This document shows, one piece after another, positions 19,073-27,909 of a DNA stretch of 43,409 nucleotides. A model generated the notes under the pieces. It was not told the origin of the DNA, made no database searches, and saw only the letters and a program-made list of their open reading frames with translations. A program made the position numbers and the translations under genes. Origin of the DNA: Nitrosomonas sp. Nm166. Lineage in GTDB: Bacteria > Pseudomonadota > Gammaproteobacteria > Burkholderiales > Nitrosomonadaceae. How positions within the stretch are numbered: the stretch's first letter is position 1; each line of letters opens with the position of its first letter. The stretch spans positions 1 to 43,409 of the forward strand of contig NZ_FONE01000028.1 of NCBI RefSeq assembly GCF_900112825.1, in the 5' to 3' direction.

Positions 19073-19909
19073 ATGTTAGAAACTCGTAGCCAGCATATTT
19101 GCTTTGACGGAATTCAAGGCCTTTACCAGCATCAGTCCGCAATTATCGGCTTACCGATGAGATTTTCAGTCTATCAACCGCCACAGGCGCACAACAGGCC
19201 GGTGCCTGTTGTGTTTTTTCTGGCCGGACTCACCTGCACTGAAGAAACTTTCATGATTAAAGCTGGCGCGCAGCGCTATGCCGCTGAATACGGATTGATG
19301 CTGGTATCCATGGACACCAGCCCGCGTCAGACCGGCATTCCAGGAGAAACTGATCATTGGGATTTCGGCGCTGGTGCCGGATTTTATCTGAATGCCAGTG
19401 CTGAGCCTTGGTCGAAATACTACCGGATGGAAAGTTATATTACCCGGGAATTGCGCCAAATCATCACTAAATATTTCCCGGCAGACCAGGATCGGATAGG
19501 CATTTTCGGACATTCGATGGGAGGACACGGCGCACTGACGCTGGCGCTGCGTTATCCCAGATTCTACCGGTCCGTATCGGCTTTTGCGCCGATTTCCGCA
19601 CCCATGCATTGTTCCTGGGGGCAAAAAGCATTTCGTCATTATCTTGGAGAAAACCAGGAAAACTGGCGGCAATATGATGCAACCGCGCTCATTGCGGCAG
19701 GCCACCGTGTTCCAGAGCTATTGATTGATCAGGGATTAAATGATCCGTTCCTGACTGAACAATTACATCCGGATCAATTGGAAAAAATATGCCAAGAAAC
19801 GGGCCAGAAACTTACATTACGTTACCATCAGGGTTATGATCATAGCTATTATTTCATCAGTACATTTATTGATGATCATTTAAAACACCATCGTGATGCC
19901 CTGCTCTGA
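19073..19909 (+). CDS. frmB: S-formylglutathione hydrolase
   Basis: This encodes 278 residues, the usual length when started at the ATG at 19073; the frame extends into frmA. It hydrolyses S-formylglutathione to formate and glutathione, finishing formaldehyde detoxification. The serine nucleophile is in FGHSMGGHGA (GxSxG), and the acid and histidine are in DQGLNDPFL and GYDHSYYF. It follows frmA by four bases. It converges on rdgB with only seven bases between the stops. Confidence 0.97.
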   Translation: MLETRSQHICFDGIQGLYQHQSAIIGLPMRFSVYQPPQAHNRPVPVVFFLAGLTCTEETFMIKAGAQRYAAEYGLMLVSMDTSPRQTGIPGETDHWDFGAGAGFYLNASAEPWSKYYRMESYITRELRQIITKYFPADQDRIGIFGHSMGGHGALTLALRYPRFYRSVSAFAPISAPMHCSWGQKAFRHYLGENQENWRQYDATALIAAGHRVPELLIDQGLNDPFLTEQLHPDQLEKICQETGQKLTLRYHQGYDHSYYFISTFIDDHLKHHRDALL

Positions 19910-19916
19910 TCATTCA

Positions 19917-20519
19917 TCAGAATTTGCCGGACTGCAATATTGCAGATAATTGAGTCAGTGCCTTACCTCGATGGCTGATCAGATTCTTCTGTTCTGCAGA
20001 AAGCTCTGCCGCGGTTATACCCAACTCGGGCACAAAGAAATATGGATCATAGCCAAACCCCCCCGTCCCCTGAGGATGCTCGGTAATCTCACCATGCCAT
20101 GAGCCATCGATAATGATCGGCTGCGGATCATCCACATGGCGCACTAAAACAATCACACAATAGTAGTAAGCGCGGCGGTCTGATTGATTTCTGAGCGCTT
20201 CAATCAATTTAAGGTTATTGCGCGCGTCAGATTTTGGTTCTCCGGCGTACCGCGCAGAAGAGATGCCGGGTGCGCCATTTAGCGCACTGACACAAATTCC
20301 GGAATCATCTGCAAGCGCCGGTAATTCTGAACAGCGGCTGGCATGACGCGCTTTGGTCAACGCATTTTCGACAAAAGTTCGATGCGGCTCGTCCACTTCA
20401 CCCACGTCAAAATCAGACTGCGGTACGACTTCGATAGCTAATGGTGCCAGCAAGGCGCTTATTTCACATAACTTGCCCTGATTATTACTTGCGATCACTA
20501 GCCTCTTCAGCTTATTCAT
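19917..20519 (-). CDS. rdgB: dITP/XTP pyrophosphatase RdgB (HAM1 family)
   Basis: This encodes 200 residues from the ATG at 20519. It hydrolyses non-canonical purine triphosphates (ITP, dITP, XTP) to monophosphates and so keeps deaminated bases out of DNA and RNA. The N-terminal motif [14 protein letters not shown], the [24 protein letters not shown] block and [15 protein letters not shown] are all present, as is SHRGKAL. The start overlaps the end of rph by eight bases. Together with map and rph it forms one minus-strand operon. Confidence 0.96.
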   Translation of the reverse strand: MNKLKRLVIASNNQGKLCEISALLAPLAIEVVPQSDFDVGEVDEPHRTFVENALTKARHASRCSELPALADDSGICVSALNGAPGISSARYAGEPKSDARNNLKLIEALRNQSDRRAYYYCVIVLVRHVDDPQPIIIDGSWHGEITEHPQGTGGFGYDPYFFVPELGITAAELSAEQKNLISHRGKALTQLSAILQSGKF

Positions 20520-21249
20520 GACTCGCTGCTTCCAATGCAAGAGCCTTCCTCTGGAGCGTAATTAGCTCCTGGACACCGTGCTGCGCTATATCCAGCATGA
20601 GATCCAGTTCCTTTCGGTTGAATGCAGTTTTTTCAGCAGTGCCTTGCACTTCGACGATACCTAGATTTCCAGTCATTACTACATTCATATCTGTATCGCA
20701 CGAAGAGTCCTCCATATAATCCAGATCCAATACTGGAACTCCCTGATGAACCCCTACTGAGATTGCTGCTACATGATCAATGATGGGTGTAGTTTCAATC
20801 AGTTGCCGATAAATCAATTTCTCGATAGCATCGTGGAGCGCGACAAAAGCTCCTGTAATGCTGGCGGTGCGAGTTCCCCCATCGGCCTGAATCACGTCAC
20901 AGTCAATTTGAATGGTACGTTCTCCCAATTTCTTTAAATCCACCACAGCACGTAAAGCACGTCCAATCAGGCGCTGAATTTCCATTGTACGTCCTGATTG
21001 TTTGCCTTTAGCTGCTTCACGCTGTATGCGTGAATGTGTTGAACAAGGCAACATGCCATATTCGGCTGTCAACCATCCTTGTCCCTGGCCTCTCAAAAAC
21101 AGAGGAACTTGCTCATTGACACTGGCTGTACAGATCACTTTGGTGTCGCCGCATTCTATCAACACAGAACCATCGGCATGCTTGGTGTAATGGCGAGTGA
21201 TTCTGACCGGACGGATCTGAATAGGCGTACGGTGATAACTTCGTATCAT
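20512..21249 (-). CDS. rph: Ribonuclease PH
   Basis: This encodes 245 residues from the ATG at 21249. RNase PH is a phosphorolytic 3'-5' exoribonuclease that trims tRNA 3' ends. The family blocks [48 protein letters not shown] and GGRTASI-like [17 protein letters not shown] are well conserved. The RGQGQGWL loop and the [15 protein letters not shown] helix are intact, so it should be active, unlike the frameshifted copy in some E. coli K-12 lines. It sits between map and rdgB. Confidence 0.97.
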   Translation of the reverse strand: MIRSYHRTPIQIRPVRITRHYTKHADGSVLIECGDTKVICTASVNEQVPLFLRGQGQGWLTAEYGMLPCSTHSRIQREAAKGKQSGRTMEIQRLIGRALRAVVDLKKLGERTIQIDCDVIQADGGTRTASITGAFVALHDAIEKLIYRQLIETTPIIDHVAAISVGVHQGVPVLDLDYMEDSSCDTDMNVVMTGNLGIVEVQGTAEKTAFNRKELDLMLDIAQHGVQELITLQRKALALEAASHE

Positions 21250-21268
21250 GTTCAATAACTCATAAAAC

Positions 21269-22075
21269 TTAATTAGCAAAACGAAAAACCGGCTTGGCCG
21301 GAGCGCCCGCTGACATTGTCAGCACTTCATAACCATCCTCCGTGACCAGAACGGTATGTTCCCACTGCGCAGACAAGCTACCATCCTTGGTAGTAATGGT
21401 CCAGCCATCCGGAAGATGGCGAATGGCTGCTTTGCCAGCATTAATCATGGGCTCTATGGTAAATATCATGCCTGCCTTAAGTTCGAGGCCAGCCCCTGCA
21501 CGACCGTAATGAAGCACTTGAGGATCTTCATGAAATTTTGCTCCAATCCCATGACCGCAGAACTCTCTTACTACGCTATATCCCACTCCCTCAGCCAATT
21601 TTTGAATGGCATGTCCGATGTCACCTAAATGCTTCCCTGGTTTTATATTATCAATTCCTCGCCACATGGCTTCAAAAGTGACTTCACATAGGCGTCTTGC
21701 TTGAATGGAAGGTTCGCCTACATAAAACATTCGACTGGTGTCACCATGATACCCTTGAGAAATCACAGTAACATCAATATTGATAATATCGCCATTTTTT
21801 AATTTCCTCTCCCCGGGAATGCCGTGGCAGATCTGATTATTGACTGAAGTACAAATCGATTTAGGAAAAGGAGAATGCCCTGCAGGTGCGTAATTAAGAG
21901 GCGCTGGTATCGTCTTTTGCACATCCACCATATAATTATGGCAGAGCACATCTAATTCTTCCGTAGTAACACCTGCCACAACAAAGGGCGTAATGTAATC
22001 CAGCACTTCAGAAGCCAGTCGACCGGCAACACGCATTTTTTCAATTTCTTGTGGTGTTTTTATATGAACTGTCAT
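21269..22075 (-). CDS. map: Methionine aminopeptidase, type I
   Basis: This encodes 268 residues. It removes the initiator methionine from nascent proteins. The two-metal site is visible in [19 protein letters not shown] (two Asp), [13 protein letters not shown] (His), FTIEPMIN (Glu) and QWEHTVLV (Glu). Length is close to the E. coli enzyme. It is the first gene of map-rph-rdgB. In many bacteria map lies beside rpsB, but here it does not; it has its own leader with a short palindrome. Confidence 0.97.
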   Translation of the reverse strand: MTVHIKTPQEIEKMRVAGRLASEVLDYITPFVVAGVTTEELDVLCHNYMVDVQKTIPAPLNYAPAGHSPFPKSICTSVNNQICHGIPGERKLKNGDIINIDVTVISQGYHGDTSRMFYVGEPSIQARRLCEVTFEAMWRGIDNIKPGKHLGDIGHAIQKLAEGVGYSVVREFCGHGIGAKFHEDPQVLHYGRAGAGLELKAGMIFTIEPMINAGKAAIRHLPDGWTITTKDGSLSAQWEHTVLVTEDGYEVLTMSAGAPAKPVFRFAN

Positions 22076-22158
22076 TATAGCCTTGCTTGATTATCAGTAA
22101 TCATCATTTGCATACAACAACTTGCAAATAAAATCATTCATCTCAGATGATGGGATTG

Positions 22159-22173
22159 AATACGTAACGTATT
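22159..22173. promoter_or_regulatory. Short perfect palindrome upstream of map
   Basis: AATACGT (22159-22165) and ACGTATT (22167-22173) are exact inverted copies around a single A. The site lies about 85 bases upstream of the map start and about 60 bases after the SPOR-protein stop. It could be an operator; no regulator can be named. Confidence 0.3.
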
Positions 22174-22232
22174 TTAAGATGCCTTGGAATTTAAAGGAAC
22201 TCCCTTTGATCGCCTCATCTATAAACTATACA

Positions 22233-22826
22233 TTATAAGCGCTCACATTTGCTTTGAACCAATCGGGTACCATCAAATGACTCAACCAATTTTTGCATTT
22301 TTTCTTTAAGTATTTGAGTGGGATAGGGAATAACAATTTTTTTCAAGGTAACGCTACGATCTTCAATCATCGCATTTACAATCCCTTTTTTTTCTAATTC
22401 TTCCAATTGTTCCAACGCATCTTTTTTATCGTATAACATACCTAAAGAGATGGCATTTTTCCATTTATCGTTTTCTCTCACAAGAAAACTGACAATACCC
22501 AAATTTCGCAGTTTATTGATCACCCGGTTAGCAGCTTCTTTATTTGGTAATGGTGGAATATATAGCCAATACATCATTGCATTGCCAGCTTCCTCCACGC
22601 GATAGGATTGGGCAGAGACTATTTCTGGAATTACTGCTTCACTATACTGTATCTGTTCCTCATAAAAATTCCCCCACTCCAGACAATTCTCATCGACCGG
22701 CAATAAAACAATTTTTTCTGAATTAAATGATTTCGGTGCCGCTGTATTTTTCTGATTAGAATGCAATTGCACGCCCACTCCATAAGCAACATTAACAATC
22801 AGTAGCAAGACAAAGATAATTTTCAT
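22233..22826 (-). CDS. SPOR-domain protein with an N-terminal membrane anchor
   Basis: This encodes 197 residues. A hydrophobic start (MKIIFVLLLIVNVAYGVGV) acts as a signal peptide or membrane anchor. A central region of about residues 75-150 (YWLYIPPLPNKEAANRVINK, then the FLVRENDKWKNAISLGM strand) fits the SPOR fold, which binds denuded peptidoglycan at the division site. The basic C-terminal tail (about 155-197) has no known domain. It is divergent from cytochrome c4. Partners cannot be named, but a cell-envelope role is likely. Confidence 0.75.
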   Translation of the reverse strand: MKIIFVLLLIVNVAYGVGVQLHSNQKNTAAPKSFNSEKIVLLPVDENCLEWGNFYEEQIQYSEAVIPEIVSAQSYRVEEAGNAMMYWLYIPPLPNKEAANRVINKLRNLGIVSFLVRENDKWKNAISLGMLYDKKDALEQLEELEKKGIVNAMIEDRSVTLKKIVIPYPTQILKEKMQKLVESFDGTRLVQSKCERL

Positions 22827-22867
22827 TGAAAAATAAAATTCTAAGTTTCGATATTAACTTAATTTTG

Positions 22868-22896
22868 TTGTTAACGTTCTTAGCCCTTGCTAAAAT
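22868..22896 (+). promoter_or_regulatory. Sigma-70-type promoter of cytochrome c4
   Basis: TTGTTA (22868-22873) and TAAAAT (22891-22896) are separated by exactly 17 bases, an ideal housekeeping promoter spacing. The predicted transcript start is near 22903, about 55 bases before the ATG at 22959. No other well-placed pair was found in the divergent gap. Confidence 0.6.
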
Positions 22897-22958
22897 ACGC
22901 CGCTAATTGTCAAATACCCCTACAATTTTTGATGCCTTTAAAAAACGGAATACGAAAT

Positions 22959-23603
22959 ATGAAAATGATTAAGAATACGATAGTGCTAGTAGCATTAGCA
23001 CTATCTGCGCCAATTTCAGCTGAAACAGCTCCTGACGCTAATCCGGCTCCTGCTACCGCTGAAGAAATAGCTTCTGGAATTTGCGCTGGTTGTCACAATG
23101 CGGATGGCAATAGTGTCATTCCGATGAATCCTATTTTGGCTGGACAGCACGCTGAGTATATCATCAAGCAGTTGATTGATTTTAAAGCAAATGAAAGCGA
23201 GCCAGCCAAGCGTAACAGTCCTGTCATGTCTTCAATGGTAGCTGCTCTTTCAGCGGAAGACATGAAAAAACTGGGTGCTTATTATGCCAAGCAAAAAACC
23301 AACCCAAGCCAAGTAGCTGCTAGTGATGAAAAATTAATTGAGACTGGGAAAATACTTTACCATGGCGGCAATATCGAAAACGGTGTTCCCGCGTGTGCAA
23401 GCTGTCACGGCCCCACGGGGTCCGGTATTCCACCTCGCTATCCTGCACTTGCCGGTCAACATGCTGATTATACACTGGCACAATTAAATCTGTTTAACAC
23501 AGGTGATCGCACTAACGATAATGGTATCATGGAAAAAGTTCTTGCCCGTATGAGCGGACAGGAAAAACGTGCAGTTTCAGCTTATATTGCCACCATGCGT
23601 TAG
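22959..23603 (+). CDS. Diheme cytochrome c4
   Basis: This encodes about 214 residues from the ATG at 22959; the upstream 24 residues of the frame do not look like part of the protein. MKMIKNTIVLVALALSAPISA is a signal peptide. Two heme-binding motifs, CAGCH and CASCH, lie in two similar cytochrome domains (about residues 35-115 and 125-214) with distal Met ligands in matching places, the c4 pattern. It carries electrons in the periplasm to a terminal oxidase. It has its own promoter and a strong terminator and looks monocistronic. Confidence 0.95.
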   Translation: MKMIKNTIVLVALALSAPISAETAPDANPAPATAEEIASGICAGCHNADGNSVIPMNPILAGQHAEYIIKQLIDFKANESEPAKRNSPVMSSMVAALSAEDMKKLGAYYAKQKTNPSQVAASDEKLIETGKILYHGGNIENGVPACASCHGPTGSGIPPRYPALAGQHADYTLAQLNLFNTGDRTNDNGIMEKVLARMSGQEKRAVSAYIATMR

Positions 23604-23634
23604 GCCAAGTTTCGGCAGCAAAATTTGTACAAGC

Positions 23635-23660
23635 AAAAAGGCGGCATTTGCCGCCTTTTT
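23635..23660. terminator. Bidirectional intrinsic terminator between cytochrome c4 and hemL
   Basis: AAAAAGGCGGCA (23635-23646) and TGCCGCCTTTTT (23649-23660) form a 12-bp perfect stem with a two-base loop, followed by one more T on plus. The GC-rich core with A and T runs on both flanks lets it stop transcripts from cytochrome c4 (plus) and from hemL (minus), whose stop is 19 bases away. Confidence 0.93.
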
Positions 23661-23678
23661 TATTACACTCATCTATTA

Positions 23679-24959
23679 TCACCAGTTCTTGAATATTTTT
23701 TCCGCCACAGACAATGTCTTATTCAATTCATTATCCCCATGCATTGATGATACAAAACCAGCCTCAAATGCGGATGGCGCAAAGTAAATACCTTCATCCA
23801 GCATAGCATGAAAGAATCGATTAAAGCCTACCTTGTCACACTGCATCACTTCGGCAAAGCTGGTGGGAATCTCCCTTCTAAAATACAACCCAAACATACT
23901 ACCGATTGATTGTGCACAGAAATCAATCCCCTGCTTTTCTGCTGCAGCGGTAAGGCCATCGACCAGTTGCTGCGTTCTACTACCTAATTTTTCATAAAAA
24001 CCTGGTGCTTGTATTTGCTTCAATGTGGTAAGTCCTGCCGCCACCGCCACCGGATTACCCGAGAGCGTGCCTGCCTGATAAACCGGACCCAGCGGTGCCA
24101 GACACTGCATGATATCACGGCGTCCACCAAATGCAGCCATCGGCATACCACCACCAATCACTTTACCCAACGTCGTCAGATCAGGCTTGATTTGATAAAG
24201 TCCTTGCGCACATTCAAGACCGACGCGAAATCCTGTCATGACTTCATCAAATATCAGCATGCTGCCATGCTGTGTACACAACGCCCGCAACTTGGCAAGG
24301 AAATCTCCTTTAGGAGCCACCAGATTCATGTTGCCGGCAACTGGCTCAACAATCACCGCAGCAATTTCCTGTCCCCATTTATCAAATGCATCTTCAATGC
24401 CAGATATGTCATTGTAATCCATCACAATCGTATGTCCGGCTGTTTCTGTCGGCACACCGGCAGAACTGGGATTGCCAAAAGTTAATGCACCCGAGCCCGC
24501 TTTAACCAGCAACGAATCATCGTGACCATGATAACAGCCTTCAAATTTAATGATCTTGCTCCTACCGGTAAAACCACGCGCCAACCGGATTACACTCATA
24601 CCCGCTTCGGTGCCGGAGCTGACCAATCTGACTTGCTCTATGGACGGAATCAACTGGCAGATCAATTTTGCAATCTCCAGTTCTGCTTCGGTCGGCGCAC
24701 CAAAAGTCAGACCATTTTGTGCCGCCGTCTGGACAGCTTGCACCACATTCGGATGAGCATGGCCAAGAATTAACGGACCCCATGAACCTACATAATCGAT
24801 GTATGATTTACCATCAGCATCCCAGAAATACGCACCTTCTCCACGTTGAAAGAAAACGGGTTCACCGCCTACCGATTTAAAAGCCCGAACAGGTGAATTT
24901 ACGCCGCCCGGAATATATTGCTGAGACTGCTCAAATAATTGATGATTACGTGAAGTCAT
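23679..24959 (-). CDS. hemL: Glutamate-1-semialdehyde 2,1-aminomutase HemL
   Basis: This encodes 426 residues. This PLP enzyme converts glutamate-1-semialdehyde to 5-aminolevulinate, the first committed step of heme synthesis in the C5 pathway. [19 protein letters not shown] and [11 protein letters not shown] are family blocks, and the PLP lysine lies in [22 protein letters not shown] lies close before the ATG. It is the last gene after thiD-thiE, with 28 bases to thiE. Heme supply matters for the cytochromes. Confidence 0.98.
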   Translation of the reverse strand: MTSRNHQLFEQSQQYIPGGVNSPVRAFKSVGGEPVFFQRGEGAYFWDADGKSYIDYVGSWGPLILGHAHPNVVQAVQTAAQNGLTFGAPTEAELEIAKLICQLIPSIEQVRLVSSGTEAGMSVIRLARGFTGRSKIIKFEGCYHGHDDSLLVKAGSGALTFGNPSSAGVPTETAGHTIVMDYNDISGIEDAFDKWGQEIAAVIVEPVAGNMNLVAPKGDFLAKLRALCTQHGSMLIFDEVMTGFRVGLECAQGLYQIKPDLTTLGKVIGGGMPMAAFGGRRDIMQCLAPLGPVYQAGTLSGNPVAVAAGLTTLKQIQAPGFYEKLGSRTQQLVDGLTAAAEKQGIDFCAQSIGSMFGLYFRREIPTSFAEVMQCDKVGFNRFFHAMLDEGIYFAPSAFEAGFVSSMHGDNELNKTLSVAEKIFKNW

Positions 24960-24987
24960 TGGCTACTCTTGTGAATATTAGTTAGTT

Positions 24988-25629
24988 TTAAATACGCTCT
25001 ACTACTTCTGCAAATAATTGTGCGTACTGTGCCGCTGTTGCCGTTATATTCTCTGTATAGAACACATCATGACAAACAGCTACCGCTGCACATCCACTCT
25101 GGATAACAGTTTTGGCATTGGTTAATTGAATACCTCCAATGCCGACCATGGGAATAGATATTTTCTTTTTAGCTTGGCTCATTAAATTTACCGGAACGGA
25201 AACTGCGTTAGGTTTAGTCAGTGAAGTAAAAAAAGCACCAAAAGCAATATAATCAGCGCTTTCTTTTTCTGCTCGGAGTGCCAGATCCAAGCTGTTATAA
25301 CAAGATGCACCAATAATTTTGGTTCGTCCTAATTGTTTTCTTGCATCAAGAACCGATATGTCGTTCTGACCCACATGAACCCCATCAGCATCAATTTCAG
25401 CAGCTAAATTGACGTGATCATTGATGATCAAAGGAATTTTGCATCTTCTACAAAGCCGCAATAATAATCTGGCTTGTTCTAGCAACAGCATGTCGTTTGC
25501 CAATTTATTGCGGTATTGTATAAGCTGTGCCCCACCTTTTAACAACTGCCGTACTTTATCGAGCAAGGCATTTGTATCCTCAAGATCTGGAGTAATTGCA
25601 TACAGTCCACTAATTCTCGGGTTTTTCAA
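24988..25629 (-). CDS. thiE: Thiamine-phosphate synthase ThiE, TTG start
   Basis: This encodes 213 residues. It joins hydroxymethylpyrimidine diphosphate and thiazole phosphate to give thiamine phosphate. The TIM-barrel motifs are clear: GLYAITPD, LIQYRNK, LIINDHVNLAAEIDADGVHVGQND, IGASCYNS and VGIGGI. The start is a TTG at 25629 with AAGGA seven bases before it, both inside the 3' end of thiD, so translation should depend on thiD. The two genes overlap by 20 bases. Confidence 0.96.
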   Translation of the reverse strand: MKNPRISGLYAITPDLEDTNALLDKVRQLLKGGAQLIQYRNKLANDMLLLEQARLLLRLCRRCKIPLIINDHVNLAAEIDADGVHVGQNDISVLDARKQLGRTKIIGASCYNSLDLALRAEKESADYIAFGAFFTSLTKPNAVSVPVNLMSQAKKKISIPMVGIGGIQLTNAKTVIQSGCAAVAVCHDVFYTENITATAAQYAQLFAEVVERI

Positions 25630-26467
25630 TGACTATTCCTTCATCTTCTTCGATATCGTCTTCGTCTTTAACCCAGAATAATCTGTTAGGAATATATTGC
25701 CCCATGCCAGGACGAAATCCCGCCTGCAAAGCGTGCCATGTATAATCTTGCGCTTCAATAACACTTTCATCTATCGATAATCCATTAGCAAGCGAAGCCG
25801 CAATAGCCGAAGCCAATGTACAACCTGAACCATGATACGTATGATCAAGCCTTTCCCATTCATCGGTACGTACGATACCGCTGGAAGCAAATAACGTATT
25901 CCTTACCTGCGCAGTATTCTCATGCGTGCCTGTGATTAACACATATTCGCACCCCATTCTCAGCAATCTCTGGGCACAAGTATTCAAATCTAATCTGGAT
26001 TCATTATCATTTTCTTGCTGAGCGAGATGTCTGGCTTCCAAACTATTAGGTGTCAGTATAGTAACTTGTGGCAATAGTAATTCACGCATTGCATCAATCA
26101 TTTCTTCATTGGCCAGCTCATCACCTCGACCAGACGTCAGCACAGGATCCATGACTAAAGGAATGTGCGGATAGTCAGAAACGACTTCTGCTATTGCAGC
26201 GATGATTTCCACACTGCCTAATAAGCCGATCTTAAACGCATGAATAGGCATATCTTCCAAAATTGCTCTCGCCTGATCGACAACCCATTCAGAATCCAGC
26301 GGCATCACATCTTCCACACCGGTGGTATCTTGAATGGTGATGGCGGTTACAATGGATAAAGGGTGGCATCCCATACTTGCGATGGTAAGCATATCAGCCT
26401 GAATACCAGCCCCACCACTGGGGTCATTGGCTGCGAAAGAAAGTACGATTGGGGGTGGCTGTAACAT
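25610..26467 (-). CDS. thiD: Hydroxymethylpyrimidine / phosphomethylpyrimidine kinase ThiD
   Basis: This encodes 285 residues. It phosphorylates HMP and then HMP phosphate for thiamine synthesis. The ribokinase-fold motifs GGAGIQADMLTIASMGCH and HTYHGSGCTLASAIAASLANG are present. The C-terminus carries an acidic tail (about residues 266-285, KDEDDIEEDEG), which also encodes the ribosome site and TTG start of thiE. It is divergent from rubredoxin with 52 bases between them. Confidence 0.96.
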   Translation of the reverse strand: MLQPPPIVLSFAANDPSGGAGIQADMLTIASMGCHPLSIVTAITIQDTTGVEDVMPLDSEWVVDQARAILEDMPIHAFKIGLLGSVEIIAAIAEVVSDYPHIPLVMDPVLTSGRGDELANEEMIDAMRELLLPQVTILTPNSLEARHLAQQENDNESRLDLNTCAQRLLRMGCEYVLITGTHENTAQVRNTLFASSGIVRTDEWERLDHTYHGSGCTLASAIAASLANGLSIDESVIEAQDYTWHALQAGFRPGMGQYIPNRLFWVKDEDDIEEDEGIVIEKPEN

Positions 26468-26519
26468 GCATTAATACCGTAAAATATTATTTTAACCTAA
26501 AAGGAAATTACTATCTATT

Positions 26520-26708
26520 ATGCCTATTGAAGAGAATCGTAATTACAATCGTTATATGTGCTTAATTTGTGGTTATATCTATGATGAAGCGCTGGGATCT
26601 CCCGATGAAGGCATTGCACCGGGTACACGTTGGGAAGATGTACCCATCAACTGGACTTGCCCTGAATGTGGTGCTCGTAAAGAAGACTTTGAAATGGTAA
26701 AAATATAA
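26520..26708 (+). CDS. Rubredoxin
   Basis: This encodes 62 residues. It is a small iron electron carrier with the Fe(Cys)4 site in MCLICGYIYDEALG and WTCPECGARK (two CxxC pairs). The spacing and the PDEGIAPGTRWEDVP loop are typical. Length is full. AAAGGA lies about 14 bases before the ATG, a wide spacing; no closer ribosome site is seen. Its stop abuts the start of gloA with no gap. The electron partner is unknown; rubredoxins can serve hydroxylases and oxidative-stress reductases. Confidence 0.96.
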   Translation: MPIEENRNYNRYMCLICGYIYDEALGSPDEGIAPGTRWEDVPINWTCPECGARKEDFEMVKI

Positions 26709-27098
26709 ATGCGTATTCTCCATACCATGCTTCGAGTAGGCAATCTCGAAAAATCTCTTGAGTTTTATACGCAAGTACTGGGAATGAAACTGTTACGGCG
26801 TAAAGACTATCCAGATGGTAGATTCACCTTGGCCTTTGTGGGCTATCAGGATGAAGCAAATGGTACAGTCCTTGAACTGACACATAACTGGGATACTTCA
26901 TCCTATAACCTCGGGGAGGGATATGGCCACGTTGCTATTGAAGTGGATGATGCTCATCAGGCCTGTGAAAATATTAAGAAACTCGGTGGGAAAGTGACGC
27001 GCGAAGCAGGCCCCATGAAACATGGCACAACAGTTATCGCATTTGTAGAAGACCCTGATGGATATAAAATAGAATTTATTCAGAAGAAAACAACTTAA
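26709..27098 (+). CDS. gloA: Lactoylglutathione lyase (glyoxalase I)
   Basis: This encodes 129 residues. It converts the methylglyoxal-glutathione hemithioacetal to S-lactoylglutathione, removing a toxic aldehyde. The family start [30 protein letters not shown], the ELTHNWD metal-ligand region, GHVAIEVDD and [14 protein letters not shown] are present, with the four metal ligands in place (His and Glu pairs). It begins directly after the rubredoxin stop. With frmA and frmB it is a second glutathione-dependent aldehyde route in this window. Confidence 0.97.
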   Translation: MRILHTMLRVGNLEKSLEFYTQVLGMKLLRRKDYPDGRFTLAFVGYQDEANGTVLELTHNWDTSSYNLGEGYGHVAIEVDDAHQACENIKKLGGKVTREAGPMKHGTTVIAFVEDPDGYKIEFIQKKTT

Positions 27099-27147
27099 CC
27101 TTATCAAATTTACCGATCGCGATGTTTAACAGCAAGCTTTCCGCCAG

Positions 27148-27852
27148 TTATCCATGTAGTAAAAAAATGGTAGGTATCTTATTGATATCCGGCAAAGAAA
27201 AACGCCATTCTTTAATGGATCTCGTTGCAATCATTTCACTGGAGAAAGTTAAGTGACTCGCAACACACAAATCTGTATGATCAGAACAAATTCTGACTAA
27301 TTGCTCTAACAATTTCTGATTGCGATATGGCGCTTCAATAAAAATTTGCGTTTGATTCTGACTCGCCGATATTCTTTCTAGCTCCACTATTTTAGTGCTA
27401 CGTGCTTCATTCTCAATAGGCAGATAACCATGAAAGGCAAAGCACTGACCATTCAAACCCGATGCCATTAATGCCAGTAAAATGGATGAAGGACCAATCA
27501 GAGGTACCACTGTAATGTTTTTTTTGTGCGCCAATCGAATTAGCTCAGCTCCGGGATCCGCTACTGCCGGACAGCCCGCTTCTGATAGCAACCCGACATC
27601 GCGTCCAGCCAATACCGGCTCCAATAATGAAAGCAAATCCTTAGTAGCTGTGTGTTCATTCAAAGTCTGCATTTCCAGTTCTTGCAATGCATACTTCGAA
27701 TTAATCTGCTTTAAGAATTGCCTTGCTGTTTTGGGATGCTCAACGATAAAGCAGGAAATCTCAGCGATACACTGTTGAACTGCTGATGGTAATACCCAGG
27801 CAATATGCTGTGAACTGATCGGTGCTGGGATCAGATAGATTTTTCCAGTCAT
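27148..27852 (-). CDS. Tetrapyrrole-methylase-fold SAM methyltransferase, RsmI-like
   Basis: This encodes about 234 residues from the ATG at 27852; a TTG at 27879 would add nine. The tetrapyrrole-methylase fold is clear: KIYLIPAPIS at the start, VGLLSEAGCPAVADPGAELIRLA in the middle (the RsmI SAM loop), then VPLIGPSSILLALMASGLNG. RsmI 2'-O-methylates C1402 of 16S rRNA. This protein is shorter than RsmI and lacks its usual C-terminal extension, so it may be a paralogue with another rRNA or small-molecule target. Confidence 0.82.
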   Translation of the reverse strand: MTGKIYLIPAPISSQHIAWVLPSAVQQCIAEISCFIVEHPKTARQFLKQINSKYALQELEMQTLNEHTATKDLLSLLEPVLAGRDVGLLSEAGCPAVADPGAELIRLAHKKNITVVPLIGPSSILLALMASGLNGQCFAFHGYLPIENEARSTKIVELERISASQNQTQIFIEAPYRNQKLLEQLVRICSDHTDLCVASHLTFSSEMIATRSIKEWRFSLPDINKIPTIFLLHG

Positions 27853-27909
27853 TAACGTGCTAAAAATTTGAAGGCTCAACCATAAAAGGAAAGCTAAAAC
27901 CTAGACATT

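Noticed and set aside
19166..19705. Minus-strand frame of 179 codons inside frmB
   Set aside because: It is antisense to a clearly conserved S-formylglutathione hydrolase, has no ribosome site and matches no family.
19905..19921. TCTGAT/ATCAGA inverted repeat across the frmB and rdgB stops
   Set aside because: The stem is only six AT-rich pairs with no T-run, so a terminator call is not supported.
24009..24485. Plus-strand frame of 158 codons inside hemL
   Set aside because: It is the antisense shadow of a well-conserved gene, rich in His/Thr/Arg as expected from reverse-complement codon bias.
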